From contig CAZKTU010000153.1 in assembly GCA_964555675.1 (NCBI GenBank), positions 1-15,475 of the forward strand: 15,475 nt of DNA, given 5' to 3'. Positions 8,938 through 15,475 of this stretch are shown here, one piece after another. The notes under the pieces are model-generated. The model saw nothing but the letters and a program-made list of their open reading frames with translations. It had not been told where the DNA came from and made no database searches. This stretch comes from CAIWXH01 sp964555675. Lineage in GTDB: Bacteria > Chloroflexota > Chloroflexia > Chloroflexales > Chloroflexaceae. The first letter of the stretch is position 1. The number at the start of each line of letters is the position of its first letter. Both the position numbers and the translations under genes were made by a program.

Positions 8938-8990
8938 GAATCCGCGGTGGGCGCAGGGCGGTATAATGGCCCTGCGCCCACTTCGGATTC
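8938..8990. repeat. 53-base near-perfect palindrome centred on a TATAAT box
   Basis: Outer arms GAATCCG (8938-8944) and CGGATTC (8984-8990), a 2-base mismatch on each side, then inner arms GTGGGCGCAGGGC (8947-8959) and GCCCTGCGCCCAC (8969-8981) around the 9-base loop GGTATAATG (8960-8968). That gives 20 paired bases. It begins 15 bases after the HPPD stop codon, so read-through RNA would form a long stem, but no T-run follows. It may insulate the two genes, serve as an operator, or be a small mobile palindromic repeat. Confidence 0.85.
8962..8967 (+). promoter_or_regulatory. Candidate -10 box for the FAH-like gene
   Basis: A perfect TATAAT, 45 bases before the ATG at 9013. The position 17 bases upstream (8939-8944, AATCCG) is a poor -35. 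Transcription would start near 8974, inside the right arm of the palindrome, so the new RNA would not carry the full hairpin. No strong Shine-Dalgarno precedes the ATG. Confidence 0.45.
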
Positions 8991-9012
8991 ACGGTGAAAG
9001 ATTACGAACTCC

Positions 9013-10056
9013 ATGCGCCTTGTGACCTTTGTGCCCCCTGACGGCCTAGCCCGCGCCGGCGCCCTGCTGGGCGAGGCTGTGGTCGACCTGGCCGCCGCCG
9101 CGCCATTTGTGCTCGAGGAGGCCGAGGGCCTGCGCTGGGACATGCTCAGCCTGCTGCGAGCCGACCAGGAGGAGGTCAGCCTCGACACGGCCGCGGACAT
9201 CGTGGCCGCCGTGGCCCAGATGGTCGGCAGCGAGCCCGATCTGGCCGGCTTCCCCCAGGCCGACGACGATCTGGGCTACGCCGAGGCCGGCGAAGGTCTG
9301 GCCGGCAGCCTCTCGATCGGCGGGGCGGCCATGCTCTACCCGGTGGGCCAGGTGCGTATGCTCGCGCCTCTGCCGCGCCCGGCCAGCTTGCGGATCTATG
9401 GCAGCTTCGAGGAGCACGCCATCGCCGCGGCGAGCCTGCGGGGCGGCGCCCTGTCGCCGGCCTGGTACCGCGGCCCCGCCTTCGCCTTTGCCAACCACGG
9501 CGCCGTGGTAGGCCCCGACGCGCCGATCAGCGCGCCCCTGGGCGAGTCGCTCGACTATGGCCTTGGCCTGGCCTGTGTGATCGGCCGGGTCGCCCGCGAC
9601 CTCACCCCCGACGAGGCGGCCAGCGTGATCGCCGGCTATACCCTGCTCAACACCTGGTGCGCCCGCGACCACGAGGAGCTCGAGCTGGCGCTCGGCAGCG
9701 GCCCCGCCAAGTCGCGCGACTTCGCGACCTCCCTCGGCCCCTGGCTCGTCACCGCCGACGAACTCGAGCTCTATGTCGACGACGACGGTCGGCTGAGCCT
9801 GACCCTGACCGCGCGGGTCAACACCAGCGAGCGCTCGCGGGCCACTGCCGCAAACCAGTTTTACACCTTCGCCGAGCTGATCGCCCACGCCAGCCGCGAC
9901 GTCACCCTCTATCCGGGCGACGTGATCGGCAGCGGGGCAGTCGTGGGCGGCACGCTCCTCGAGCAGACCAGCGGCTTCGGCCCCTGGCTCGAGGTGGGCG
10001 ATATCGTCAGTCTGGAGGCAACCGGCCTCGGGACTCTCAGCAACTGGATCGAGTGA
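9013..10056 (+). CDS. Fumarylacetoacetate-hydrolase-family protein with altered metal site
   Basis: A 347-residue protein of the FAH superfamily, whose members cleave C-C bonds in 1,3-dicarbonyl acids such as fumarylacetoacetate at a divalent metal site. Recognisable parts: an N-terminal domain (MRLVTFVPPDGLARAGALL), then the FAH core from about 120 with LRIYGSFEEHAIAA, FANHGAVVGP, IAGYTLLNTWCARD, PAKSRDFATSLGPWLVT (231-247) and the end SRDVTLYPGDVIGSGAV, GDIVSLEATGLG. The catalytic His135, Asp219 and Lys233 positions are kept. However, the Asp expected seven residues before His135 is Ile128, and the normal E-x-E metal motif is G-x-G (DYGLGL, Gly183/Gly185). Three of four expected metal ligands are thus absent while the frame and the rest of the fold are intact. 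Its place after HPPD suggests a role in tyrosine catabolism, but ordinary hydrolase activity is doubtful. Family call firm, function open. Confidence 0.85.
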   Translation: MRLVTFVPPDGLARAGALLGEAVVDLAAAAPFVLEEAEGLRWDMLSLLRADQEEVSLDTAADIVAAVAQMVGSEPDLAGFPQADDDLGYAEAGEGLAGSLSIGGAAMLYPVGQVRMLAPLPRPASLRIYGSFEEHAIAAASLRGGALSPAWYRGPAFAFANHGAVVGPDAPISAPLGESLDYGLGLACVIGRVARDLTPDEAASVIAGYTLLNTWCARDHEELELALGSGPAKSRDFATSLGPWLVTADELELYVDDDGRLSLTLTARVNTSERSRATAANQFYTFAELIAHASRDVTLYPGDVIGSGAVVGGTLLEQTSGFGPWLEVGDIVSLEATGLGTLSNWIE

Positions 10057-10076
10057 GCCATGGTTCGTTACCGGGG

Positions 10077-10112
10077 TACAGTATCGTAAAGCGCCGCAAG
10101 GTGAAACCTTGC
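10077..10112 (+). promoter_or_regulatory. Weak -10 box and leader hairpin before the LapA-domain gene
   Basis: TACAGT (10077-10082) is a possible -10 box without a good -35. Downstream, GCAAGGT (10096-10102), triloop GAA, ACCTTGC (10106-10112) forms a 7-base-pair stem 22 bases before the ATG. No T-run follows, so it is more likely a leader structure than a terminator. GAGG (10123-10126), 8 bases before the ATG, is the probable ribosome binding site. Confidence 0.35.
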
Positions 10113-10134
10113 CCAAGGCAGCGAGGCACATCCT

Positions 10135-10509
10135 ATGCAGACAATCTCGCGGACGGTGATCGGCGTCGTGGCGGCGGTTCTGGCGATCGGGCTGGTGATC
10201 TTCGGGGTCCAGAACACCCAGCCGGTCCAGATCCAGTTCCTGAACTTCACAACCGAGCGGATCTCGGTCTCGCTCCTGGTGATTGGCGCGGTCATCCTCG
10301 GCGCCGCCTTGATGTGGCTCCTCGGACTCTATGGGGCCGCCCAGCGCACGCTGCGCCAGCGCCGCGACGCCAAGGAGCGCTCGGTCCTGGCCACCAAGAA
10401 TAAGGAGCTCGAGCAGAAGGTCGCCAGCCTCGAAAAGGAGCTCGGCGGCTACAGGCCGGCCGCGGCCCCCGAGGCCAAGGCAGCGGGCAAGCCCGTCACC
10501 AAGCAGTAG
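10135..10509 (+). CDS. LapA-domain (DUF1049) inner membrane protein
   Basis: A 124-residue membrane protein. Two hydrophobic segments (about 7-24 and 44-66) flank the family's hallmark stretch QNTQPVQIQFLNF (26-38), as in the lipopolysaccharide assembly protein A domain. After the second segment comes a charged, heptad-like helix (about 68-104, TLRQRRDAKERS to ASLEKELGG) likely to be a cytoplasmic coiled coil, then an Ala/Pro/Lys-rich tail. In proteobacteria LapA helps assemble LPS and interacts with LapB; if this organism lacks LPS, as inferred, the role must be different and is unknown. It is the third gene of the co-directional run HPPD, FAH-like, LapA, though gaps of 90 and 78 bases argue against tight coupling. 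Its stop lies 5 bases from the end of the convergent cyclase gene. Confidence 0.85.
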   Translation: MQTISRTVIGVVAAVLAIGLVIFGVQNTQPVQIQFLNFTTERISVSLLVIGAVILGAALMWLLGLYGAAQRTLRQRRDAKERSVLATKNKELEQKVASLEKELGGYRPAAAPEAKAAGKPVTKQ

Positions 10510-10514
10510 GGGCC

Positions 10515-13500
10515 TCAGGCCAGGGCGCCGCGCAGGGCCTCGGCCTGTTCGAGCAGCGGGGCCAGGTCGTAGCGGCCACGGGTCAGCAGCTCGGGCAGGG
10601 CGGGCGGGGGCGCGGGCGGCGGCGCCGGCTCGCCCGTCAGCTGCGCGTAGCGCGCGAGGGTCAGTGCGGTGGGGCTGGTGACGGTCAGCTCGCCATAGAG
10701 CGCCGCCGCCCTGCGCCGCTCGCCCTCGCGGGACGGGTCGAGCTGCCAGATGCCGTAGGCGATCGCGGCCTGCTCGAGCTCGCCGTACCAGTCTTCGTCA
10801 AGGGCCTCGAGGGCGGCGGCGGCCTCGGCGGGGGTCTGCTCGCGCAGCAGCACCCGCAGGCGGGCCGCGAGAATGACGCAGGCCAGCTGCAGGCCCTTGT
10901 GGGTGCCAAGGGGTCGGGCCACGGCCAGGGCGGCCTCGTTGAGAGCCCGGGCCTCGGCGTAGCGCCCCTCGACCGTGTAGAGCTGCGCGAGGTCGTGGCG
11001 AAACTCGCAGCCCCAGTAGACCAACCGGATCGAGTCGCAGAGGGCCACAGCCAACTCGCCCACCCGCGCGGCCAGCTCGCGGTCGCCCTGCTCGGCATAG
11101 GCGCTGGCCAGCCAGCCCAGGCCGACGCTCATATCGCGCCGCTCGCCCAGCTCGAGGCCGACGGCGATCTGCAGGGCGTAGCAGCGCATGGCGCCCTGTA
11201 GGTCGCCCGCCAGCTGATGGCAACGCCCAATCTCGCAGGCGAGACGGGCCAGTGAGCGACGGTCGCCGATCTCGGCGGCCCGCACCAGCAGGCCCCGAAA
11301 GATCGTCTGGGCCTCGTCGAGGCGGTGCTGGAGCATATGCACGAAGCCGATATTGCCCTCGGTGCGGGCGAAAAGGCTCCACTCCGAGAAGCGGCGGGCC
11401 ATCTCGGCGCTGCGCTCGAGGCAGTAGAGGGCCATCTCGTAGTCTGAGATGTCGACGTAGAGCACGCCCATGTAGCCGATCGACTTGGCGATCAGACGTT
11501 CGTCGCCGAGGCGCACGGCGATCTCGTGGGTATGCTCGAGCTGGCGCAGGCCGCGGGTGTACTCGCCGATCTCGGTCAGGACATAGCCGAGCACCCAGAG
11601 GGCGTCGTAGTGGCCCGAAGGGTCGTCCAGGCGCTCCCAGACCGGCATGACCGCGTCGATGATCGCGATGGCCTGGTCGAAGTCGCCGCGCGAGGCGAGC
11701 AGGTTGGCCAGCTCGGTCTTGCAGCGCGCGATGGTGGCCTCGTCGCGGCCAACCACAGCCAGGGCCAGGGCCTCGTGCGTGGTGGCCTCGGCCTCGGCCC
11801 AGCGGCCGACGTGCTGCAGCACGGCGCTCTCGCGCAGCATGACCGCGATCTGCTCGTCGGGATCGCAGAGGGGGCGCAGGCGGCGGTAGTAGCTGAGGGC
11901 GGCCTCGTTGGCGTAGGCGGCCTGGGCGGCGGCGCCCGCGAGGCGGAAGTAGTGGCGCTGGCGCTCGGTGTTGGCGCTGCGCCCGTAGTGGAAGGCCAGG
12001 GTGTCGAGGTTACGCTCGATGTCGTCGGCCTGCTGCTCCTCGATATAGCGGGCCACGGCCTCGTGAAGCATCGTGCGCGTGGCCAGGGTCAGGCTCTCGT
12101 AGGCGACCTCCTGGGTGACGACGTGCTTGAAGAGATACTCGAGCTCGGGCTCGCCGCGCTCGAGGGCGGTCAGGTCGAGCCGGCTCAGGGTGGCGAGCTG
12201 GGCGTGAACCTGCTCGGGGGCGCCGAGGGGCGGATAGATCGCGTGGAGCCAGCTGGCCCGGAAGGCGCGGCCGATCACGCTGGCCACCTTGATCGTGACC
12301 TGCTCTTGCTCGGAGAGCCGGTCGATGCGGCTGATGATCAGGGCCCGCAAGCTGGCCGGCAGGCGCACGCGCTCGAGGGCCTCGGCGTCGCCCGGGCTGA
12401 TGCCCTGATCCTGAATATAGTTGATCATCTGGTCGATATAGAACGGGTTGCCGTTCGAGCGGGCGGTGATGCGCTCGACGAAGCTGCTGGGCAGCACACC
12501 CTTCGCGCCGAAGAGGTAGCCGAACTTGAGGCCGATCAGCCACTCGGTCTCGCGCAGGCTGAACTCGCGCAGGTGCAGCTCGCTGAAGTAGGGCAGGCGG
12601 GCCAGGTTGAGGGGGCGCTGGCCGGCCTCGGGGGGGCGATAGGCCAGCAGCACGAGCACCGGCCGGTCGATAATCGAGCGGGCGACCACCTCGAGCAGAT
12701 CGCGCGAGAGGGGGTCAATCCAGTGGCAGTCCTCGATCACCATGAGCAGCGGCATGGCGGGCTGGCCGTCGCGGCCCTCGCGGCGCCCGCCGGAGATCGC
12801 GCGCACACAGGCGATCACGGTCGTCTCGAGGGCGTCTTTGCGCACGCGGGCGTCGAGCGAGCGGGTCAGCTCGGTCTCGCCGATCTCGAGGTTGAGGGCC
12901 ACCTCGAGCAGGGGCAGGCGGGCGAGGACCTGCTCGTCGACGGCGGCGATCTGCTCAGAGAGGTGGCGCACCTGGGTCTCAGGGCTCCAGGCCGGGTCGA
13001 TGCCGAAGAGGCCGCGCAGCAGGCCATGCCAGGGCAGGTAGCTCGCATTGGCCCCGTGCGAGAGGCAGTCGCCGCTGATCACGGCCATACCGCGGCGGGC
13101 GGCCAGGCGAATCACCTCGGCGACGAGGCGCGACTTGCCCATACCGGCCTCGGCGGCGATACCGAGGACCTGGCCCTGGCCGCGCAGGGCCACATCCATG
13201 CGCTGCTCGATCAGCTGCATCTCGGCCTCGCGGCCCACCATAGGCAGCTTGTAGGCGGCCTCCTGGTGGCGGCTGGTGCGCTGGCGGGCGCGCTCGAGGG
13301 CGTAGACGGTCACCACTCGTGAGCGGCCCTTCAGGGGCAAAGCCTCCATCGGCTGCCAGATAAACTGGTCGGCCACGTGGCGGTGCGAGCCGCTGGCGAC
13401 CACGATCTGGCCGGGGGCGGCGGCGAGCATCAGGCGCGCGGCCAGATTGACCGTGTCGCCCATGACGGTATACTCGCTGCGCCGCTCGGCGCCGACCAGG

Positions 13501-14594
13501 CCGCAGAAGACCAGGCCGGTGGCGACTCCGACGCGGATGGCCAGGGGGGGCAAGGGGAGACCCTCGTCGAGGTCGTCGAGGCGCAGGTTGCGCAGCGCGA
13601 TCGCGCAGTGGAGGGCCCTGACCGTATCGTCCTCGTTGGCCACGGGCGCGCCGAAGACGACGACGAACTTACTGCCCTTGTCGCCGATATCGACCTTGTT
13701 CAGGTCGCCGTCGTACTGGCGCACCACCCTGGTGACGGCGGCGACGTAGGACTGCAGGCGCGGGCCGATCTGGGGGTCGCCGTCGTAGTCGAAGCCCTCG
13801 AAGCCGACAAACAGCACCGTGACGCTGCGGTGCTCGTTGACGAAGCCCGCCCGCTGGACGGCGAGCCGGCGCACAATCGCCGGGTGGACGAACGCCTCGA
13901 GGACGGGGAGCAGGCCATCGGGGGGCTCGGGCAGCGGCGGCAGCGGCGCGGTCGCGGGGCGCTCGGACATCGCCGCGGCCACTACGAAGCCGCCGCGCTC
14001 GTCGCCTAGGAGGAGGTTCGGGATAGCGTAGGCGAGAGGCGCGTCGAGCAGGACCTCGCCCTTCTTTGCCTTGTGCTCCGCCTCGGCGGCGCGCGCGAGG
14101 GACGCCCCGGCCATTGCGCTGAGCAAGCGCACCTCGGGGTCGCCCACGATCGTCGAGAGCACCGAGCCGGCGGCGAGGCCGATCTTGATCGCCAGGCTGA
14201 AGCTGCCGGCCCTGGTGACGATGGGCGCGCTGGGGCGGATCAGCTGCTGCATGTCGAGGGCGCACTGCACCGCGCGGGCTGCTGCGCCGAGGGGATCGGC
14301 GCCCAGGGGGAAGATGGCGGTCATCGCGTCGCCGCCGAAGGCGCCGACCTGGCCGCCGAAGGCCGTGATGCTATCGATCATCCCGGCGTAGTGATAGTTG
14401 ATCCGGTCGGTGAGCTCCTCGGTGCCGCCCTGGCCGAGGCGTGCCAGGGCCTCGCTCATGGGGGTGAAACCCGAGATATCGGCGAAGAGCACGACGGCGT
14501 CCACCCTGCGCACACGCGCCTGGGGCGGGCCATCGGGCCGACCAAGGAGCTCTTCGGCGAGCTGGTACGGCAAGAAAGGAATGAGCGAGCCCAT
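10515..14594 (-). CDS. sAC-like tandem class III cyclase / AAA-STAND ATPase / TPR protein
   Basis: A 1359-residue soluble protein with the domain order of mammalian soluble adenylyl cyclase (ADCY10). Cyclase domain C1 (about 31-190) has both metal-binding Asp residues, Asp39 (LFADISGFTPMSE) and Asp89 (GGDAMTAIF), but the transition-state Asn/Arg positions are Ala167 and Glu171. C2 (about 255-400) lacks the first Asp (Gly264 in LFVGFEGF) but has Lys306 (GDKGSKF), Thr376, Asn383 and Arg387 (EYTVMGDTVNLAARLM). The two should form one composite ATP site of class IIIb. The ATPase part (about 450-720) has Walker A AEAGMGKS (Lys487) and Walker B LLMVIED (Asp622). A linker of winged-helix type (YLFKHVVTQEVAYESL, 820-835) leads into helical TPR-like repeats (about 880-1290) and a Pro-rich stretch near 1320. 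Start: ATG at 14594, with C1 beginning about 30 residues in. Cyclic AMP production is inferred; activators are unknown. Confidence 0.9.
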   Translation of the reverse strand: MGSLIPFLPYQLAEELLGRPDGPPQARVRRVDAVVLFADISGFTPMSEALARLGQGGTEELTDRINYHYAGMIDSITAFGGQVGAFGGDAMTAIFPLGADPLGAAARAVQCALDMQQLIRPSAPIVTRAGSFSLAIKIGLAAGSVLSTIVGDPEVRLLSAMAGASLARAAEAEHKAKKGEVLLDAPLAYAIPNLLLGDERGGFVVAAAMSERPATAPLPPLPEPPDGLLPVLEAFVHPAIVRRLAVQRAGFVNEHRSVTVLFVGFEGFDYDGDPQIGPRLQSYVAAVTRVVRQYDGDLNKVDIGDKGSKFVVVFGAPVANEDDTVRALHCAIALRNLRLDDLDEGLPLPPLAIRVGVATGLVFCGLVGAERRSEYTVMGDTVNLAARLMLAAAPGQIVVASGSHRHVADQFIWQPMEALPLKGRSRVVTVYALERARQRTSRHQEAAYKLPMVGREAEMQLIEQRMDVALRGQGQVLGIAAEAGMGKSRLVAEVIRLAARRGMAVISGDCLSHGANASYLPWHGLLRGLFGIDPAWSPETQVRHLSEQIAAVDEQVLARLPLLEVALNLEIGETELTRSLDARVRKDALETTVIACVRAISGGRREGRDGQPAMPLLMVIEDCHWIDPLSRDLLEVVARSIIDRPVLVLLAYRPPEAGQRPLNLARLPYFSELHLREFSLRETEWLIGLKFGYLFGAKGVLPSSFVERITARSNGNPFYIDQMINYIQDQGISPGDAEALERVRLPASLRALIISRIDRLSEQEQVTIKVASVIGRAFRASWLHAIYPPLGAPEQVHAQLATLSRLDLTALERGEPELEYLFKHVVTQEVAYESLTLATRTMLHEAVARYIEEQQADDIERNLDTLAFHYGRSANTERQRHYFRLAGAAAQAAYANEAALSYYRRLRPLCDPDEQIAVMLRESAVLQHVGRWAEAEATTHEALALAVVGRDEATIARCKTELANLLASRGDFDQAIAIIDAVMPVWERLDDPSGHYDALWVLGYVLTEIGEYTRGLRQLEHTHEIAVRLGDERLIAKSIGYMGVLYVDISDYEMALYCLERSAEMARRFSEWSLFARTEGNIGFVHMLQHRLDEAQTIFRGLLVRAAEIGDRRSLARLACEIGRCHQLAGDLQGAMRCYALQIAVGLELGERRDMSVGLGWLASAYAEQGDRELAARVGELAVALCDSIRLVYWGCEFRHDLAQLYTVEGRYAEARALNEAALAVARPLGTHKGLQLACVILAARLRVLLREQTPAEAAAALEALDEDWYGELEQAAIAYGIWQLDPSREGERRRAAALYGELTVTSPTALTLARYAQLTGEPAPPPAPPPALPELLTRGRYDLAPLLEQAEALRGALA

Positions 14595-14608
14595 AGTTAT
14601 TGTCGCCC

Positions 14609-14652
14609 CGCGGCAGCATGGCCGCGCCTTATATTCCTGATCGATTGTATCA
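14609..14652 (-). promoter_or_regulatory. Extended -10 promoter and leader hairpin of the cyclase gene
   Basis: On the minus strand TGATACAAT (plus 14644-14652) is a good extended -10; no -35 is evident, as is common with this class. The leader of about 43 bases contains a stem, CGCGGC/GCCGCG (plus 14609-14614 and 14621-14626) with a 6-base loop. The only G-rich tract that could bind the ribosome (GGGGCGA) touches this stem, so the stem might reduce translation. Confidence 0.45.
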
Positions 14653-14716
14653 TGAACGTTCCGCGAGGGTCGGATTCCACACCTCGAGCGAGGTCATGAT
14701 GGCGGTTCACCCTCAG

Positions 14717-14745
14717 TTGCGCGGGCCGTCCCTATCTGGTATAGT
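14717..14745 (+). promoter_or_regulatory. Promoter of the methyltransferase gene, near-leaderless
   Basis: TTGCGC (14717-14722), a 17-base spacer and TATAGT (14740-14745), preceded by TGG as an extended -10. Transcription should start near 14752, only about 5 bases before the ATG at 14757, with no room for a Shine-Dalgarno sequence. Confidence 0.6.
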
Positions 14746-14756
14746 GCGCCTCCGGT

Positions 14757-15475
14757 ATGGAGAAGAGTGAGTACACAACCATGGCCGCCGTAGAGCTGCG
14801 GCACTGGTGGTACGGCGGCATGCGCGCCGTCAATGCCGCCCTGCTCGACCCGCTCTACGCGGGCCGCGGCGACCTGCGCATCCTCGACGCGGGCTGCGGC
14901 ACCGGGGGCGACGCCCTCTACCTGGGCCGCTACGGCCATGTGGTCGGCCTCGACCTGGCCCCCGAGGCGGCCGCCCTGGTGGGCGAGCGTCTGCCCGGGC
15001 GCTTCGCGCGCGGCTCGGTCCTGGCCCTGCCCTTCGCCGACGCCAGCTTCGACCTACTCACCTCCTTCGACGTGCTCTACCACCAGGGCGTGCCCGACGA
15101 GCTGGTCGCCCTCGCCGAGGCCAGGCGCGTGCTGCGCCCCGGGGGGCGGCTGCTCATCCGCCTGCCGGCCTACGAGTGGCTGCGCTCGCGCCATGACCGA
15201 CAGGTCCATACCCGGCGCCGCTACACGGCTGGCGACGCCCGGCGCATGCTCGAGGCGGCCGGCTTCACGGTCGAGCGCTGCACCTACGCCCTGAGCCTGC
15301 TCTTCCCGCTGCCCGCGGCCAGCCGCCTGCTCGAGCGCTTCACGCCCGACAGGGACGACGATTCGGCCATGGGCCTGCCCGCCGCGCCCATCAACCTGAG
15401 CCTGCGGGCGCCCATGGCCCTCGAGGCCGCCTGGGTGGGTATGGGCGGCAGCTTCCCGTTCGGGCTGTCGGTCGT
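14757..15475 (+). CDS. Class I SAM-dependent methyltransferase (partial, runs off the window)
   Basis: The first 239 residues of a methyltransferase; no stop codon occurs before the window ends. The Rossmann core begins with motif I RILDAGCGTGGDALYLGRYG (41-60), motif II VVGLDLAPEA (62-71), an ALPFADASFDLLTSFDVLYH stretch (90-109) and VLRPGGRLLIRLPAYEWL (125-142), the usual Methyltransf_11 pattern. The opening MEKSEYTTMAAVELRHWWYGG matches the YxxMaxxExrHWWYxG start I associate with this subgroup, which supports the ATG at 14757 over the internal ATG at 14781. The loop PAYEWLRSRHD is shared by relatives often found near cell-surface glycan or polyprenyl-linked genes; the substrate is unknown. 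It is divergent from the cyclase gene across a 162-base region holding both promoters. Confidence 0.88.
   Translation, partial: MEKSEYTTMAAVELRHWWYGGMRAVNAALLDPLYAGRGDLRILDAGCGTGGDALYLGRYGHVVGLDLAPEAAALVGERLPGRFARGSVLALPFADASFDLLTSFDVLYHQGVPDELVALAEARRVLRPGGRLLIRLPAYEWLRSRHDRQVHTRRRYTAGDARRMLEAAGFTVERCTYALSLLFPLPAASRLLERFTPDRDDDSAMGLPAAPINLSLRAPMALEAAWVGMGGSFPFGLSV

Noticed and set aside
10510..10521. GGCC-TCA-GGCC between the LapA and cyclase stop codons as a terminator
   Set aside because: Only four base pairs, without a T-run, and overlapping the cyclase stop codon; too weak to call.
11526..13322. 598-codon open frame on the plus strand opposite the cyclase gene
   Set aside because: Its translation is low-complexity (Gly/Ala/Val/Asp/Leu-rich) with no domain, and it lies opposite the ATPase and TPR-coding part. 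Long antisense frames are expected where third positions are nearly all G or C.

Overview
The window is GC-rich bacterial DNA, tightly packed and with codons strongly biased to G/C in third position. Several traits point to Chloroflexota, probably class Chloroflexia: a secreted amidase ending in a YLPALMR tail, a 7TM-PAS histidine kinase, a mammalian-sAC-like cyclase/ATPase/TPR giant, and a methyltransferase with the MAxxExRHWWYxG opening. This assignment rests on recalled family resemblance only; there is no rRNA or other marker here. No tRNA, CRISPR array, transposase or integrase was seen.

Layout, left to right: (1) 6-2498 (-), a secreted peptidoglycan-recognition-type N-acetylmuramoyl-L-alanine amidase with a PA14 domain. 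(2) 2499-2757, a divergent intergenic region. (3) 2758-3993 (+), a response regulator (receiver, PAS, probable winged helix), convergent with (4) 4044-5099 (-), a soluble PAS/HisKA_2 histidine kinase; two hairpins lie between their ends. (5) 5241-5807 (+), a lone trpG/pabA-type glutamine amidotransferase behind a good sigma70-like promoter. (6) 5815-7671 (-), a 7TM-PAS-HisKA-HATPase kinase. (7) 7825-8922 (+), 4-hydroxyphenylpyruvate dioxygenase, and (8) 9013-10056 (+), a fumarylacetoacetate-hydrolase-fold protein; together these suggest aromatic amino acid degradation. (9) 10135-10509 (+), a small LapA-domain membrane protein. (10) 10515-14594 (-), a 1359-residue protein with two class III cyclase domains, an AAA/STAND-type ATPase and a TPR region. 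(11) 14757-end (+), a SAM methyltransferase cut by the window edge.

Signal transduction dominates: two kinases, one regulator and one cyclase. The two convergent pairs trpG/kinase and lapA/cyclase are separated by only 7 and 5 bases, leaving no room for terminators between them.

The most notable observations are: (a) the cyclase splits its catalytic residues between its two domains as in human soluble adenylyl cyclase, but lacks the lysine used for bicarbonate sensing; (b) the FAH-like protein beside HPPD has lost three of the four expected metal ligands although its reading frame is intact; (c) a 53-base near-perfect palindrome between HPPD and the FAH-like gene carries a perfect TATAAT box exactly at its centre; (d) a repeated motif is arranged symmetrically in the divergent kinase/HPPD promoter region.
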